NCBI RefSeq assembly: GCF_023699985.2
Contig: NC_069686.1
Span: 67,644,410 to 67,708,409, forward strand
Direction of reading: 5' to 3'
DNA: 64,000 nucleotides
DNA from: Odocoileus virginianus
Lineage: Eukaryota; Chordata; Mammalia; Artiodactyla; Cervidae
The notes under the pieces were generated by a model. It saw nothing but the letters and a program-made list of their open reading frames with translations, had not been told where the DNA came from and made no database searches. The position numbers were made by a program, and so were the translations under genes. The first letter of the stretch is position 1. Each line of letters begins with the position of its first letter. Of this stretch, positions 1-11,240 are shown one piece after another.

Positions 1-1029
1 GAAAGAGTGTGACACAATAAAAGACAAACAAATGAAGCTCATCTCACCTGAGTTCTGTTCTTTCCTGGTCTCTCACGCCTGTCACCTAACTTTGTGTTTA
101 AATACCAATTCACAGTGGTGTTTGGACACAGTTTTTTTATGTCAAAAATTCCTCCAAGATGATAGGAAAGGAGACACCAGGCTATGAGCCAAGGGATCTG
201 AATCTGAATATTGATTCCATCACGAACACATTGTGAGGCCCTGACACCTCTCTGAACTTCAACTTCCTCACCCATAAAATGAGAAAGTTTACTGAGCTGA
301 ACCTGAGACCTTTCTGATGTTCCAATTCTGTTAATCTGAGAATAGCGTGGAGGCCAGTGAGCCCTTCCAAGCTGCCAAGGATGATGTGAAGCCTGGACAT
401 CAGGGCAAACAAGAGCCTTTTGAATAAAGACTTTGCAGGTAGGCAGGGCGGTGTCATAAACCTCCCTTTGCCATCTTCCTGGTTATAATTCCACAAACAC
501 TGTAGTTTCTGTGGTAATTTCATTTAATTTTATGGCCTAGCTCCTCCAGCCTTCTGAGTCTGATAAGCAAGTTTGACAGTGCTGAGGACAATGCCAGGAA
601 ATGATTTGCAAGGTGAGAAGCAATGTATAAACCAGCCAATTCAACAGCGTAGGTGGGTGGAAGTAATCAATCTGAAGACAAGGCACCAGACCACCTTCCA
701 AGTAAAGCAAGCTGGCCAGTGTGGCTGAGGTTGGCTGGATGGGAGTAGACGTCATGCTCATACATGCATGGACGGCCTCCAGGCTATCACCAGGCACAGT
801 GAAGGATAGATCGGATCTGTCAGGGACCCGTTCCTCCCTGGGAGGGCACCACAATTCCCAAACATAAGAGCCAGAAAGGGCAGGGCAGCGAGGTCACTGA
901 TGAATGTCACATGTGGAAGAGACAGGCTCTCCTGTCTATTCTGCCTTGTATTTCCAGGGTACATTGCTGAAATTTGGCTTTGTTCACTGGTATTGTATTA
1001 AATCTCGGAGACCGAGTTTTGGGTGAAGT
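1..1029. other. Single-copy DNA with one MIR
   Basis: Apart from the MIR at about 200-310, this stretch shows no recognisable repeat or gene. Its open frames are all short, lie on both strands and overlap each other, and they have no recognisable domains. Confidence 0.5.
200..310 (+). repeat. MIR SINE fragment
   Basis: This matches the MIR core read forward. A stretch resembling 'tgtgaccttgggcaag' is followed by a segment ending in 'cttcctcacccataaaatg', which corresponds to the MIR hallmark 'tttcctcatctgtaaaatg'. It is strongly diverged, as expected for an ancient mammalian SINE. Confidence 0.6.
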
Positions 1030-1041
1030 AAAAAGAAATAG

Positions 1042-1256
1042 GGGGCTTCCCAGGTGGTCAGTGGTAAAGAATCCGCCTGCCAATGCAGGAGATGCAGGTT
1101 TGATCCCTGGGTCAGGAAGATCCCCTGGAGGAGGAAAGATGGAAACCCACTCCAGTATTCTTGCCTGGAAAATTCCACAGACAGAGTAGCCTGGAAGGCT
1201 GCAGTCCATGGGGTTACGAAAGAGTCAACATGAATTAGTGACTAAACGACAACAGC
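1042..1256 (+). mobile_element. Bov-tA type SINE with 12-bp TSD
   Basis: This is a full-length ruminant tRNA-derived SINE. The head carries the internal polymerase III promoter, with an A-box-like 'ggtcagtggtaaagaatcc' and a B-box-like 'ggtttgatccc'. The BovA body follows ('cccactccagtattcttgcctgg' region) and ends near 'agtgactaaacgac'. It is flanked by a perfect 12-bp direct repeat, aaaaagaaatag, at 1030-1041 and 1257-1268. That repeat fixes both edges and shows L1-type target-primed insertion. The element lacks a long A tail. Confidence 0.9.
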
Positions 1257-1267
1257 AAAAAGAAATA

Positions 1268-1745
1268 GCCTTATTGCTTTGCCGGACAAAGGGGACCTCA
1301 GAGACCTAATGCCCTCTAGACTGTGTGTCGCCACCTGGAGCAGGGAGTGAGGGGTTTCATAGCAATGGTTCAAAGAGGAGGGTGTGATCAACTCATAGAC
1401 AGTCTTCTGATTGGTTTGTGGTGAGGTAGTCAGGAGTCAGCATCATCAACCTTCTGGTTCCAACTGGTTTGGGGTCTACCTGCTGGGCAGCGTACAGTTA
1501 ACTTCGTCCACCTGGTAGGATTTTTAATAGCTGCAGAACGGTTCAAAGGACATGGCTCAGAATATTATCTATAGTCTTTGAGGAAGAATTAAGATCTTTG
1601 ACTTTGTTTAATGGCTAAAGTATTATTATTTTGTTTTCCTTGACTGTTTTTCTTTCTGCATTTTCTCACTTTTCTGATTAAACTTACTCTTTGACTAAAG
1701 TTTTTCTATAGACAAAGGGCAGGCAGAGGACCTGGGTGGGGTCTA
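1268..1745. repeat. Candidate endogenous retrovirus LTR or LTR-like repeat
   Basis: The stretch starts with an A/T block followed by 'ttattgctttgcc' and later contains T-rich segments. I recall a similar sequence recurring in cattle DNA as a dispersed LTR-like repeat, but I cannot name the family with confidence. No retroviral coding sequence lies next to it, so if it is an LTR it is a solo copy. It could also be single-copy DNA. Confidence 0.35.
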
Positions 1746-2124
1746 TTCTGGGAAGGCCTCAGGGTCACCCACAGCACCCAGAGGGTCACAGAAACACTGC
1801 AGGCCTGGGTGGGGAAGAAGCACCCAGGTCACCTAAATAATCCACTGAAGCTCTGAAGTGATGGCACGCCAGCCTGCTTCACTCCCATTGTGCAGGTTTT
1901 CTAGAGGGGACTTAACCAGGAGGTCAAGCTTAAACCTCTAGAAGGCCATCTCCATCTGGCCCGGTGGATCTGAAATGCAAATTGTGGGGCCAAGGAAAGA
2001 GACTCTTTGGTGGGTGTGCAAAGCCAGGCGGCAAGACTGAAGCCCAGCAGACTGGCTGCTGATGGAGTGTGGTCAGAGGAACCTGAAGGCCCTAAACGCC
2101 ACCTGAGGCCAGCACTGTGCGTCT
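1746..2124. other. Single-copy DNA
   Basis: No repeat or gene is recognised here. The sequence is moderately GC-rich, with no long open frame and no microsatellite. Confidence 0.4.
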
Positions 2125-2300
2125 AGCAAACTGTCACTGACCCCCTGCCTGCCAGGCATTGTTCTAAGTACTTTGCTTGTATTAACTCATGTCCTTCCCA
2201 CTGCATATGAGGTCGGTGCTCTCTAAGAAGCCATGTCACAGAAGAAGCCAGCCACAGAGAAGGTAAGAAACTTGCCTGGGGTGCGCAGTGAGTGAACAGA
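2125..2300 (-). repeat. MIR SINE, reverse orientation
   Basis: The segment around 'gccaggcattgttctaagtac' and 'attaactcatgtcc', followed by 'gaggtcggtgct' and 'aagaaacttgcc', matches the reverse complement of the MIR core and tail. Confidence 0.65.
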
Positions 2301-2314
2301 GAAAGGAGAGCTGA

Positions 2315-2524
2315 CCACAGGGCTTCTCCACCGAAGCATCGTTGGCCTTTGGGTCTAGATCATCCTCTGTTGAGGGGCTGTCCTGAGCATTACAGAAGTA
2401 TGGCAGCATCCCTGCCTCCACTGACTAGATGCCACCTTTCCTGGTTCTGACAACCAAGTGTCTCCAGACTCTGTCAAACGCCTCATGAGGGGTAGAATCA
2501 GCCCAGTAAAGAACCACTGTCCTA
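2315..2524 (+). mobile_element. MER5A, non-autonomous hAT-Charlie DNA transposon
   Basis: About 210 bases align by eye along the whole MER5A consensus. The left end resembles 'caggggttctcaa', the middle has 'ggggctgtcctgagcattac' and 'gcagcatccctgcctccac', and the right end is 'aagaaccactgtcctag'. The left and right ends are diverged inverted repeats. It encodes nothing and would have depended on an external hAT transposase. This is an ancient, immobile relic. Confidence 0.8.
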
Positions 2525-3105
2525 GAAAGCAGCAGAGACCAACATGGCAACAGGTGATTTCAACGCCCAGTTCATCCCCTGCTGGGATGGAAATCGGGAT
2601 TTGGGGGTGGGGGGCACTGAGCGGTTACAAGGCAAGGACATTGAGCTCAGTCTGTGAGCTGGTGGGGGTGAGCGGACCTGAGGTTGAGGGGCAGTCAGCG
2701 GGGGTGAGGGGTGATGGGGCAGTCCTGCGGCAAGTGGGAGCTGGGGGAGACCTGAGCTCTCAGAGGGCGTCCCCTGGATAACGTTGTCTAGAGGCGCCCT
2801 GCCTTCACGCCCAGGGTAGGAGCCCAGACGCTTCATTTCAACAAGCAGCCCAGGCGGTCTGTGTGTACCCTGATCGCACCGGGATTTGAAGGTGCTGGAA
2901 TTGGTCATGAGCAGGAGCTTTGGGGATGCCCAGAGGACCCTCTGAGGGGTCTCAGAAGGATCAGAATGAAGAGGCACGGGTACTGGGGCAGTGGGTGTGT
3001 CTGTGTCCTAGTCTGATCCCCTATGAAACAGACAGACAACTTCCTACCTGAAATCTAGTTACTCCTGTGCTTACACACCAGACTAGACAGCCTGATCACA
3101 GCCTT
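2525..3105. other. Single-copy GC-rich DNA
   Basis: A G-rich interval (about 2590-2760) contains repeated 'gggggtgagg'-like words. No repeat family is recognised. The open frames on both strands here (up to 151 codons) have no recognisable domains and look like by-products of high GC. Confidence 0.4.
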
Positions 3106-3107
3106 TG

Positions 3108-3275
3108 CATGGTGCAGAGAAAGGAAACATAGATTCTGGAGTCAAACAGAGCTGAGTTCAATCCACTTATGGACCACTGTGGTCCGTAGCTTATGGTCAT
3201 TGGCCTGTTTGAGACTCGGCTCCTTACCTGTAATATGAGTACAAAAAACATCTACCTCCTAGGCATTTTAAGGCT
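3108..3275 (+). repeat. MIR SINE, nearly full length
   Basis: 'tagattctggagtcaaacag', 'gagttcaatcc', 'ggctccttacctgtaatatg' and 'tacctcctagg' appear in order and match the MIR consensus from core to 3' region. Confidence 0.7.
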
Positions 3276-3277
3276 GG

Positions 3278-3475
3278 AATTGCAAAACAGAAATAGACCC
3301 ACAAACACAGAAAACAAACATGTTATAAAAAGGGAAAGAAGCAGGGGGGATAAATTAAGAGGGGGGATTAACACGAACACACTGCTATATATGAAATAGA
3401 TAACTGAGAGGGCCTACTGTACAGCACAGGGCATATACTCAATGTCCTGTAATAATCTACAAGGAACAGGATCTG
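3278..3475 (+). mobile_element. Old L1 3' UTR fragment, left half (split by younger L1)
   Basis: This matches the cetartiodactyl L1 3' UTR: a 'gacccacaaacacagaaaac' region, then 'gataaattaagaggggggattaac', then 'gcacagggcatatactcaatg', ending in 'atctgaaaaagaatacatg'. The rest of the same element resumes at 11241 after the younger 7.7 kb L1. The two halves join cleanly once the insertion and one TSD copy are removed. Confidence 0.8.
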
Positions 3476-3491
3476 AAAAAGAATACATGTG
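3476..3491 (+). repeat. 5' target-site duplication of the 7.7 kb L1
   Basis: The 16-bp word aaaaagaatacatgtg occurs here and again at 11225-11240, directly after the A tail. The leading As are ambiguous because they merge with the tail, so at least 11 bases (gaatacatgtg) are secure. This defines the insertion boundaries. Confidence 0.9.
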
Positions 3492-6080
3492 GGGAGGAGC
3501 CAAGATGGTGGAGGAATAGGACGGGGAGACCACTTTCTCCCCCACAAATTCATCGAAAGAACATTTGAACGCTGAGCAAATTTCACAGAACAACTTCTGA
3601 TCGCTAGCAGAGGACATCAGGCGCCCAGAAAAGCAGCCCACTGTCTTCGAAGGGAGGTAGGACAAAATATAAAAGATAAAAAGGGAGACAAAAGAGCTAC
3701 GGACAGAGACCCGTCCCGGGAAGGGAGTCTTAATAGAGAAGTTTCCAATCACCAGGAAACCCTCCCACTGGCGGGACTGGGGGAAGTTTTCGGCAATCTA
3801 ACTGGGAGGAAATATTAAACAAGGCCCACAGATTACGTGCCTAAAAGCAACTCCCAGCAGAAAAGTACCCCAGACGCCCGCAGCCGCCAGCAACAAGCGG
3901 GGCGGAACGGAGAGGAGCGGGCGGCATTGCTTAGGGTGAGGTCCGGCCCGAAGACCCTGAGAGCAATCGGAGGGAGCTCTTTTAAACTGTGGGATAGCAA
4001 GGGACAAAATTAACCGGCCCGAACACACTGCCGGTGGTTCGCAAAACAAAGGTACTGAGAAACTCCAGAGAAGAGCTAGCCTGCTGTGGACCAGCCCGTC
4101 CCCGCTGGCGGTAGGAGGCAGGGGGGAGAGGAAAAGGGCAAACTCAGCCCCTGAGAAGCCACCCCCTCCCACACTGCAAACAGGCCCCGGTTCCCATCTA
4201 AAGACTTCCTGAGACCCGAGTGGTGGCGCGCGCTGGGGCCGCGGAGGGGAAAAGCAGGCCGTACCCGGGAGAGTGCGCCCAAGCCTCTGGCTGCCTGGGC
4301 CGCTCAGGCCGGGGAAGGCACAAAACGCAGGCACAACCGAATCCGCGCTTTTGTGGAGTACCCGAAAACTGGAACCGCACTCAACGCAGGGCCCGCTCCA
4401 TACAGAGCAGCCGGGAGCCTGAGCAGTGTAGACGGGGAAAGCACAGACACCCGTGAGCGGGGCAAACCCAGTGTGGCCGGAACACGGTGAGCGCTATCCA
4501 CACAGAGCGGTATCTGTCTGCAGCACCGCGCCCTCCCCGTAGCAGGACTGAACTGAACTAGAGAACCTAAATAAGAGATCACCTCCGCCCGCCTGTGTCA
4601 GGGCGGAAATTAGACACCAAAGAGACAGCAAACAGAAGCCAAATAAACAAAGGGAACCGCTTCAGAAAGGACCGGTGCAACAGACTAAAATCCCTGAAGG
4701 TAACACCGACTACACGGGAAGGGGCCTACAGACACCGAGAAGTGTAAGCTGGAAAGAGGAGCTATCTGAAATTGAACTGAACCTACACTGACTGCAACAG
4801 CTCCAGAGAAATTCCTAGATATATATGTATATATTTTTTTTAATTAAAAAAAATTTTTTTTTCTTTCCTTTTTTTTTTCTTTTAAAATTCCCTATTACTC
4901 CCCCATTACTCCTCAACTTTCATTTTCATATATTTTTACGATTTTTTAATTAGGGAAAAAAATTTTTTTTTTCTTTTTCTTGTTTTTCTCTCCTATTTCA
5001 TTTTAAAGTCCTCTGATACTCCTCTATTATTCCTTAACTTGCATTTTCATTTCACTATAACCTTGCCAAAAAAAAAGAGAGAGACATAAACCCTATTTTT
5101 AAACTGAACTTCATATACATTTCTAAATTTTTTGTGTGTTTTTGTTTTTGTTTTTAAATATTGTATTTCAAAGAGTCTAACCTCTACACTAGACTTTTAA
5201 TCTTTGTTTTTCAGTATGTGATATAAATTTTGGACATTTAAGAATCCAACATTCAGTTCCCATTTCTATTCAGGAGTGTGCTGATTACTCTCCCACTTTT
5301 GACTCTCTGTTTTCTACTTCAGAACACCTCTATTTCCTCCTTTCCCCTTCTCTTCCCAATCCAACTCTGTGAATCTTTGTGGGTGTCTGGGCTACGGAGA
5401 ACACTTTGGGAACAGATAACTGCGTAGATCTGTCTCTCTCCTCTTGAGTCCCCTTTTTCTCCTCCTGCTCACCTCTATCTCCCTCCTCCCTCTCCTCCTC
5501 TTCATGTAACTCTGTGAACCTCTCTGGTTGTCTCTCATGGTGGAGAATCTTTTCAACATTAACCTAGAAGTTTTATTATCAGTGCTGTATAGTTGGAGAA
5601 GTCTTGAGACTATTGGAAGATTAAAACTGAAATCCAGAGGCAGGAGACTTAAGCCCAAAACCTGAGAAAACCAGAAAACTCCTGACTACACGGAACATTA
5701 AGGAATAAGAGACCATCCAAAAGCCTCCATACCTACACCAAAACCAACCACCACCCAAGAGCCAATAAGCTCCAGTACAAGACATACCACGCAAATTCTT
5801 TAGCAACGCAGGAACATAGACCTGAGTGTCAACATACAGGCTGTCCAAAGTCACACCTAACACATAGACCCATCTCAAAACTCATTACTGGACACTCCAT
5901 TGCACTCCAGAGAGAAATCCAATTCCACGCACCAGAACGCTGACACAAGCTTCCCTAACCAGGAAACCTTGACAAACCAATCGTCCAACCCCACCCACTG
6001 GGTGAAACCTCCACAATAAAAAGGAACCACAGACCACAAGAATACAGAAAGCCCACTCCAGACACAGCAATCTAAACAAG
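3492..6080 (+). promoter_or_regulatory. L1 5' UTR / internal promoter region
   Basis: The 2.6 kb before ORF1 corresponds to the L1 5' UTR, which in this family carries an RNA polymerase II promoter. The first bases hold a CAAGATGG word at 3501-3508, the YY1 core known from the start of human L1, where YY1 positions transcription. About 3890-4600 is GC- and CpG-rich. About 4810-5170 is made of A and T runs. Open frames on the reverse strand (the longest spans 3798-4334, 178 codons) have no recognised function. Promoter activity of this copy is inferred from the family and was not observed. Confidence 0.75.
3501..3508 (+). promoter_or_regulatory. YY1-type motif at L1 5' end
   Basis: CAAGATGG lies about 10 bases from the 5' boundary set by the TSD, the same place as the YY1 site in human L1. 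Its presence supports a true full-length 5' end. Confidence 0.6.
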
Positions 6081-7006
6081 ATGAAAAGGCAGAGAAATAC
6101 CCAACAGGTAAAGGAACATGAAAAAAGCCCACCAAGTCAAACAAAAGAGGAGGAAATAGGGAATCTACCTGAAAAAGAATTTAGAATAATGATAATAAAA
6201 ATGATCCAAAATCTTGAAAACAAAATGGAGTTACAAATAAATAGCCTGGAAACAAAGATTGAGAAGATGCAAGAAATGTTTAACAAGGACCTAGAAGAAC
6301 TAAAAAAAGTCAATTAAAAATTAATAATGAAATAAATGAGATCAAAAACACTTTGGAGGGAACCGTGAGTAGAATAACAGAGACAGAAGATAGGATAGGT
6401 GAGTTAGAAGATAAAATGGTGGAAATAAATGAAGCAGAGAGGAAAAAAGGAAAAAGAATCAAAAGAAATGAGGACAACCCCAGGGACCTCTGGGACAATG
6501 TGAAACGCCCCAACATTTGAATCATAGGAGTCCCAGAAGAAGAAGACAAAAAGAAAGGCCATGAGAAGTTACTCGAGGAGATAATAGTTGAAAACTTCCC
6601 TAAAATGGGGAAGGAAATAGCCACCCAAGTCCAAGAAACCCAGAGAGTCCCAAACAGGATAAACCCAAGGCGAAACACCCCAAGACACATATTAATCAAA
6701 TTAGCAAAGATCAAACACAAAGAACAAATATTAAAAGCAGCAAGGGAGAAACAACAAATAACACACAAAGGGATTCCCATAAGGATAACAGCTGATCTAT
6801 CAATAGAAACCCTTCAGGCCAGAAGGGAATGGCAGGACATACTTAAAGTAATGAAAGAGAATAACCTACAACCTAGATTACTCTACCCAGCAAGGATCTC
6901 ATTCAGATATGAAGGAGAACACAAAAGCTTTACAGACAAGCAAAAGCTGAGAGAATTCAGCACCACCAAACCAGCTCTTCAACAAATACTAAAGCATCTT
7001 CTCTAG
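6081..7006 (+). pseudogene. L1 ORF1 (RNA-binding chaperone protein), broken
   Basis: ORF1p is the trimeric RNA-binding protein that packages L1 RNA in the cytoplasm. The ATG at 6081 starts a basic N-terminus. A heptad-rich coiled-coil segment follows (about residues 45-78). The downstream open part (6605-7006) holds the RNA-recognition and C-terminal domains, including 'ARREWQDILKVMKE' and 'YPARISFRYEGE', typical of mammalian ORF1p. Two lesions separate the parts. One base appears lost near 6309-6311, moving the frame and giving a stop at 6315-6317. A TGA at 6518-6520, probably a decayed CGA arginine codon, interrupts the second frame. No full-length protein can be made from this copy. Confidence 0.88.
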
Positions 7007-7057
7007 ACAGGAAACACAGAAAGGTGGTATAAATGTGAACCCCAAACAACAAAATAA

Positions 7058-10000
7058 ATGGCAACGGGACCATACCTATCAATAATTACATTAAATGTAA
7101 ATGGGTTGAATGCCCCAACCAAAAGACAAAGGCTGGCTGAATGGATACAAAAACAAGACCCCTATATATGCTGTCTACAAGAGACCCACCTCAAAACAAG
7201 GGACACATACAGACTAAAAGAGAAGGGCTGGAAAAAAATATTCCACGCAAACGGAGACCAAAAGAAAGCAGGAGTCGCAATACTCATATCAGATAAAATA
7301 GACTTTCAAATAAAGGCTGTGAAAAGAGACAAAGATGGACACTACATAATGATCAAAGGATCAATCCAAGAAGAATATATAACAATTATAAATATATATG
7401 CACCCAACATAGGAGCACCGCAATATGTAAGGCAAATGCTAACGAGTATGAAAGAGGAAATTAATAGTAACACAACAATAGTAGGAGACTTTAATACTCC
7501 ACTCACAACTATGGATAGATCAACTAAACAGAAAATGAACAAGGAAACACAAACTTTAAAGGACACAATGGACCAGCTAGACCTAATTGACATCTATAGG
7601 ACGTTTCACCCCAAAACAATCAACTTCACCTTTTTCTCAATTGCACACGGAACCTTCTCCAGAATAGATCACATCCTGGGCCATAAATCTAGTCTTGGTA
7701 AATTCAAAAAGGTTGAAATCATTCCAGTCATCTTTTCTGACCACAGTGCAGTAAGATTAGATCTCAATTACAGGAAAAAAATTATTAAAAATTCAAACAT
7801 ATGGAGGCTAAACAACACGCTTCTGAATAACCAACAAATCATAGAAGAACTAAAAAAAAGAAATCAAAATATGCATAGAAATGAATGAAAATGAAAACAC
7901 AACAACCCAAAACTTCTGGGACACTGTAAAATCAGTGCTAAGGGGAAGATTCATAGCATTACAGGCCTACCTCAAGAAACAAGAAAAAAGTCAAATAAAT
8001 AACCTAACTCTACATGTAAAGCAACTAGAGAAGGAAGAAATGAAGAACCCCAGGGTTAGTAGAAGGAAAGAAATCTTAAAAATTAGGGCAGAAATAAATG
8101 CCAAAGAAACTAAAGAGACCATAGCAAAAATCAACAAAGCTAAAAGCTGGTTTTTTGAAAAAATAAACAAAATTGACAAACCATTAGCAAGACTCATTAA
8201 GAAACAAAGGGAGAAGAACCAAATTAACAAAATTAGAAACAAAAATGGAGAGATCACAACAGACAACACTGAAATACAAAGGATCATAAGAGACTACTAC
8301 CAGCAGCTCTATGCCAATAAAATGGACAACTTGGAAGAAATGGACAAGTTCTTAGAGAAGTATAACTTTCCAAAACTGAACCAGGAAGAAATAGAAGATC
8401 TTAACAAACCCATCACAAGCAAGGAAATCGAAACTGTAATCAGAAATCTTCCAGCAAACAAAAGCCCAGGACCAGATGGCTTCACAGCTGAATTCTACCA
8501 AAAATTTAGAGAAGAGCTAACACCTATCTTACTCAAACTCTTCCAGAAAATTGCAGAAGAAGGTAAACTTCCAAACTCATTCTATGAGGCCACCATCACC
8601 CTAATTCCAAAACCAGACAAAGATGCCACAAAAAAGAAAACTACAGGCCAATATCACTGATGAACATAGATGCAAAAATCCTTAACAAAATTCTAGCAAA
8701 CAGAATCCAACAACATGTTAAAAAAATCATACATCATGACCAAGTAGGCTTTATCCCAGGAATGCAAGGATTCTTTAATATCTGCAAATCAATCAATGTA
8801 ATACACCACATTAACAAATTGAAAGATAAAAAACATATGATTATCTCAATAGACGCAGAAAAAGCCTTTGACAAAATTCAACATCCATTTATGATTAAAA
8901 CTCTCCAGAAAGCCGGAATAGAAGCAACATACCTCAACATAATAAAAGCTATATATGACAAACCCACAGCAAGCATCACCCTCAATGGTGAAAAATTGAA
9001 AGCATTTCCCCTGAAATCAGGAACAAGACAAGGGTGCCCACTCTCACCACTACTATTCAACATAGTTTTGGAAGTGTTGGACACAGCAATCAGGGCAGAA
9101 AAAGAAGTAAAAGGAATCCAGATAGGAAAAGAAGAAGTGAAACTCTCTCTGTTTGCAGATGACATGATCCTCTACATAGAAAACCCTAAAGACTCTACCA
9201 GAAAATTACTAGAGCTAATCAATGAATACAGTAAAGTTGCAGGATATAAAATTAACACACAGAAATCTCTTGCATTCCTATACACTAACAATGAGAAAAC
9301 AGAAAGAGAAATTAAGGAAACAATACCATTCACCATTGCAACAAAAAGAATAAAATACTTAGGAGTTTATCTACCTAAAGAAACAAAAGACCTATACATA
9401 GAAAACTATAAAACACTGATGAAAGAAATCAAAGAAGACACAAACAGATGGAGAAATATACTGTGTTCATGGATTGGAAGAATCAATATTGTCAAAATGG
9501 CTATTCTACACAAAGCAATCTATAGATTCAATGTAATCCCTATCAAACTACCAACGGTATTTTTCACAGAACTAGAACAAATAATTTCACAATTTGTATG
9601 GAAATACAAAAAACTTCGAATAGCCAAAGTAACCTTGAGAAAGAAGAATGGAACTGGAGGAATCAACCTGCCTGACTTCAGACTATACTACAAAGCCACA
9701 GTCATCAAGACAGTATGGTACTGGCACAAAGACAGAAATATAGATCAATGGAACAGAATAGAAAGCCCAGAGATAAATCCACGAACCTATGGTCACTTTA
9801 TCTTCGAGAAAGGAGGCAAGGGTATACAATGGAAAAAAGACAACCTCTTTAACAAGTGGTGCTGGGAAAACTGGTCAACCACCTGTAAAAGAATGAAACT
9901 AGAACACTTTCTAACACCATACACAAAAATAAACTCAAAATGGATTAAAGATCTAAATGTAAGACCAGAAACTATAAAACTCCTAGAGGAGAACATAGGC

Positions 10001-10871
10001 AAAACACTCTGCAACATAAATCACAGCAGGATCCTCTATGACCCACATCCCAGAATTTTAGAAACAAAAGCAAAAATAAACAAATGGACCTAATGAAACT
10101 TAAAAGCTTTTGCACAACAAAGGAAACTATAAGCAAGGTGAAAAGACAGCCCTCAGATTGGGAGAAAATAATAGCAAACAAAGCAACAAAGGATTAATCT
10201 CAAAAATATACAAGCAAGTCCTCCAGCTCAACTCCAGAAAAATAAATGACGCAATCAAAAAATAGGCCAAAGAACTAAACAGACATTTCTCCAAGGAAGA
10301 CATACAGATGGCAAAAAAACACATGAAAAGATGCTCAACATCACTCATTATCAGAGTAGTGCAAATCAAAACCACAACGAGGTACCATTACACGCCAGTC
10401 AGGATGGCTGCTATCCAAAAGTCTACAAGCAATAAATGCTGGAGAGGGTGTGGAGAAAAGGGAACCCTCTTACACTGTTGGTGGGAATGCAAATTAGTAC
10501 AGCCGCTATGGAAAACAGTGTGGAGATTTCTTAAAAAGCTGGAAATAGAACTGCCATATCACCCAGCAATCCTACTTCTGGGCATACACACCGAGGAAAC
10601 CAGATCTGAAAGAGACACATGCACCCCAATGTTCATCGCAGCACTGTTTATAATAGCCAGGACATGGAAGCAACCTAGATGCCCATCAGCAGATGAATGG
10701 ATGAGGAAGCTGTGGTACATATACACCATGGAATATTACTCAGCCATTAAAAAGAATTCATTTGAATCAGTTCTAATGAGATGGATGAAACTGGAGCCCA
10801 TTATACAGAGTGAAGTAAGCCAGAAAGATAAAGACCATTACAGTATACTAACACATATATATGGAATTTAG
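7058..10871 (+). pseudogene. L1 ORF2 (endonuclease / reverse transcriptase), broken in several places
   Basis: ORF2p nicks DNA and copies L1 RNA at the nick. The first open part (7058-7888) is the APE-type endonuclease. Its expected active-site blocks are all visible: 'TLNVNGLN' (Asn13), 'QETH' (Glu42), 'GDFN', 'RIDH' and 'SDHSAV'. The reverse transcriptase spans the next parts (7881-8660 and 8660-10093), with 'SPGPDGF' and the catalytic FADD at 9152-9163. The C-terminal cysteine/histidine motif is intact at about 10436-10500. Lesions are frameshifts in an A run near 7851-7860, near 8630-8640, at about 10086-10088 and near 10189-10191, plus a TAG at 10263-10265 where the family has tryptophan. 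The natural stop is at 10869-10871. Confidence 0.92.
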
Positions 10872-11229
10872 AAAGATGGTAATGATAACCCTATATGCAA
10901 AACAGAAAAAGAGACTCAGATGTATAGAACAGGCTTGTGGACTCTGGGAGAAGGCGAGGGTGGGATGTTTCAAGAGAACAGCATTGAAACATGTATATTA
11001 TCTATGGTGAAACAGATCACCAGCCCAGTTTGGGTGCATGAGACAAGTGCTCGGCCTAGTGCACTGGGAAGACCCAGAGGGATCGGGTGGAGAGGGAGGT
11101 GGGAGGAGGGACCGGGATGGGGAATACATGTAAATCCATGGCTAATTCATTTCAATGTATGACAAAAACCACTGCAATGATGTAAAGTAATTAGCCTCCA
11201 ACTAATAAAAATAAATGGAAAAAAAAAAA
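10872..11229 (+). other. L1 3' UTR with G-rich tract, poly-A signal and A tail
   Basis: The region after the ORF2 stop carries six runs of three or more Gs between 11085 and 11122, a polypurine tract typical of mammalian L1 3' UTRs. AATAAA at 11204-11209 is followed by an 11-base A run at 11219-11229, part of which belongs to the TSD. Confidence 0.85.
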
Positions 11230-11240
11230 GAATACATGTG
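11225..11240 (+). repeat. 3' target-site duplication of the 7.7 kb L1
   Basis: This second copy of aaaaagaatacatgtg is identical to 3476-3491, and its leading As overlap the tail. Confidence 0.9.

Larger units (their letters stand above)
3492..11229 (+). mobile_element. Nearly complete bovine-type L1 retrotransposon, coding-defective
   Basis: A LINE-1 of about 7.74 kb has all its parts in order: a 5' UTR (3492-6080) beginning gggaggagccaagatgg, ORF1 (6081-7006), ORF2 (7058-10871), a 3' UTR with a G-rich tract (11085-11122), AATAAA at 11204 and an A run at 11219-11229. The TSD and the intact 5' end show that reverse transcription reached the start of the RNA, so it is not 5'-truncated. ORF1 and ORF2 both carry frameshifts and stops, so it cannot move by itself. 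The retained TSD and long open stretches suggest a fairly young insertion. It splits an older L1 3' UTR. Confidence 0.93.

Noticed and set aside
1042..1256. tRNA gene signal in SINE heads (A and B boxes)
   Set aside because: The SINE heads here keep polymerase III box motifs but lack a foldable cloverleaf and are joined to SINE bodies, so they are SINEs and not tRNA genes.
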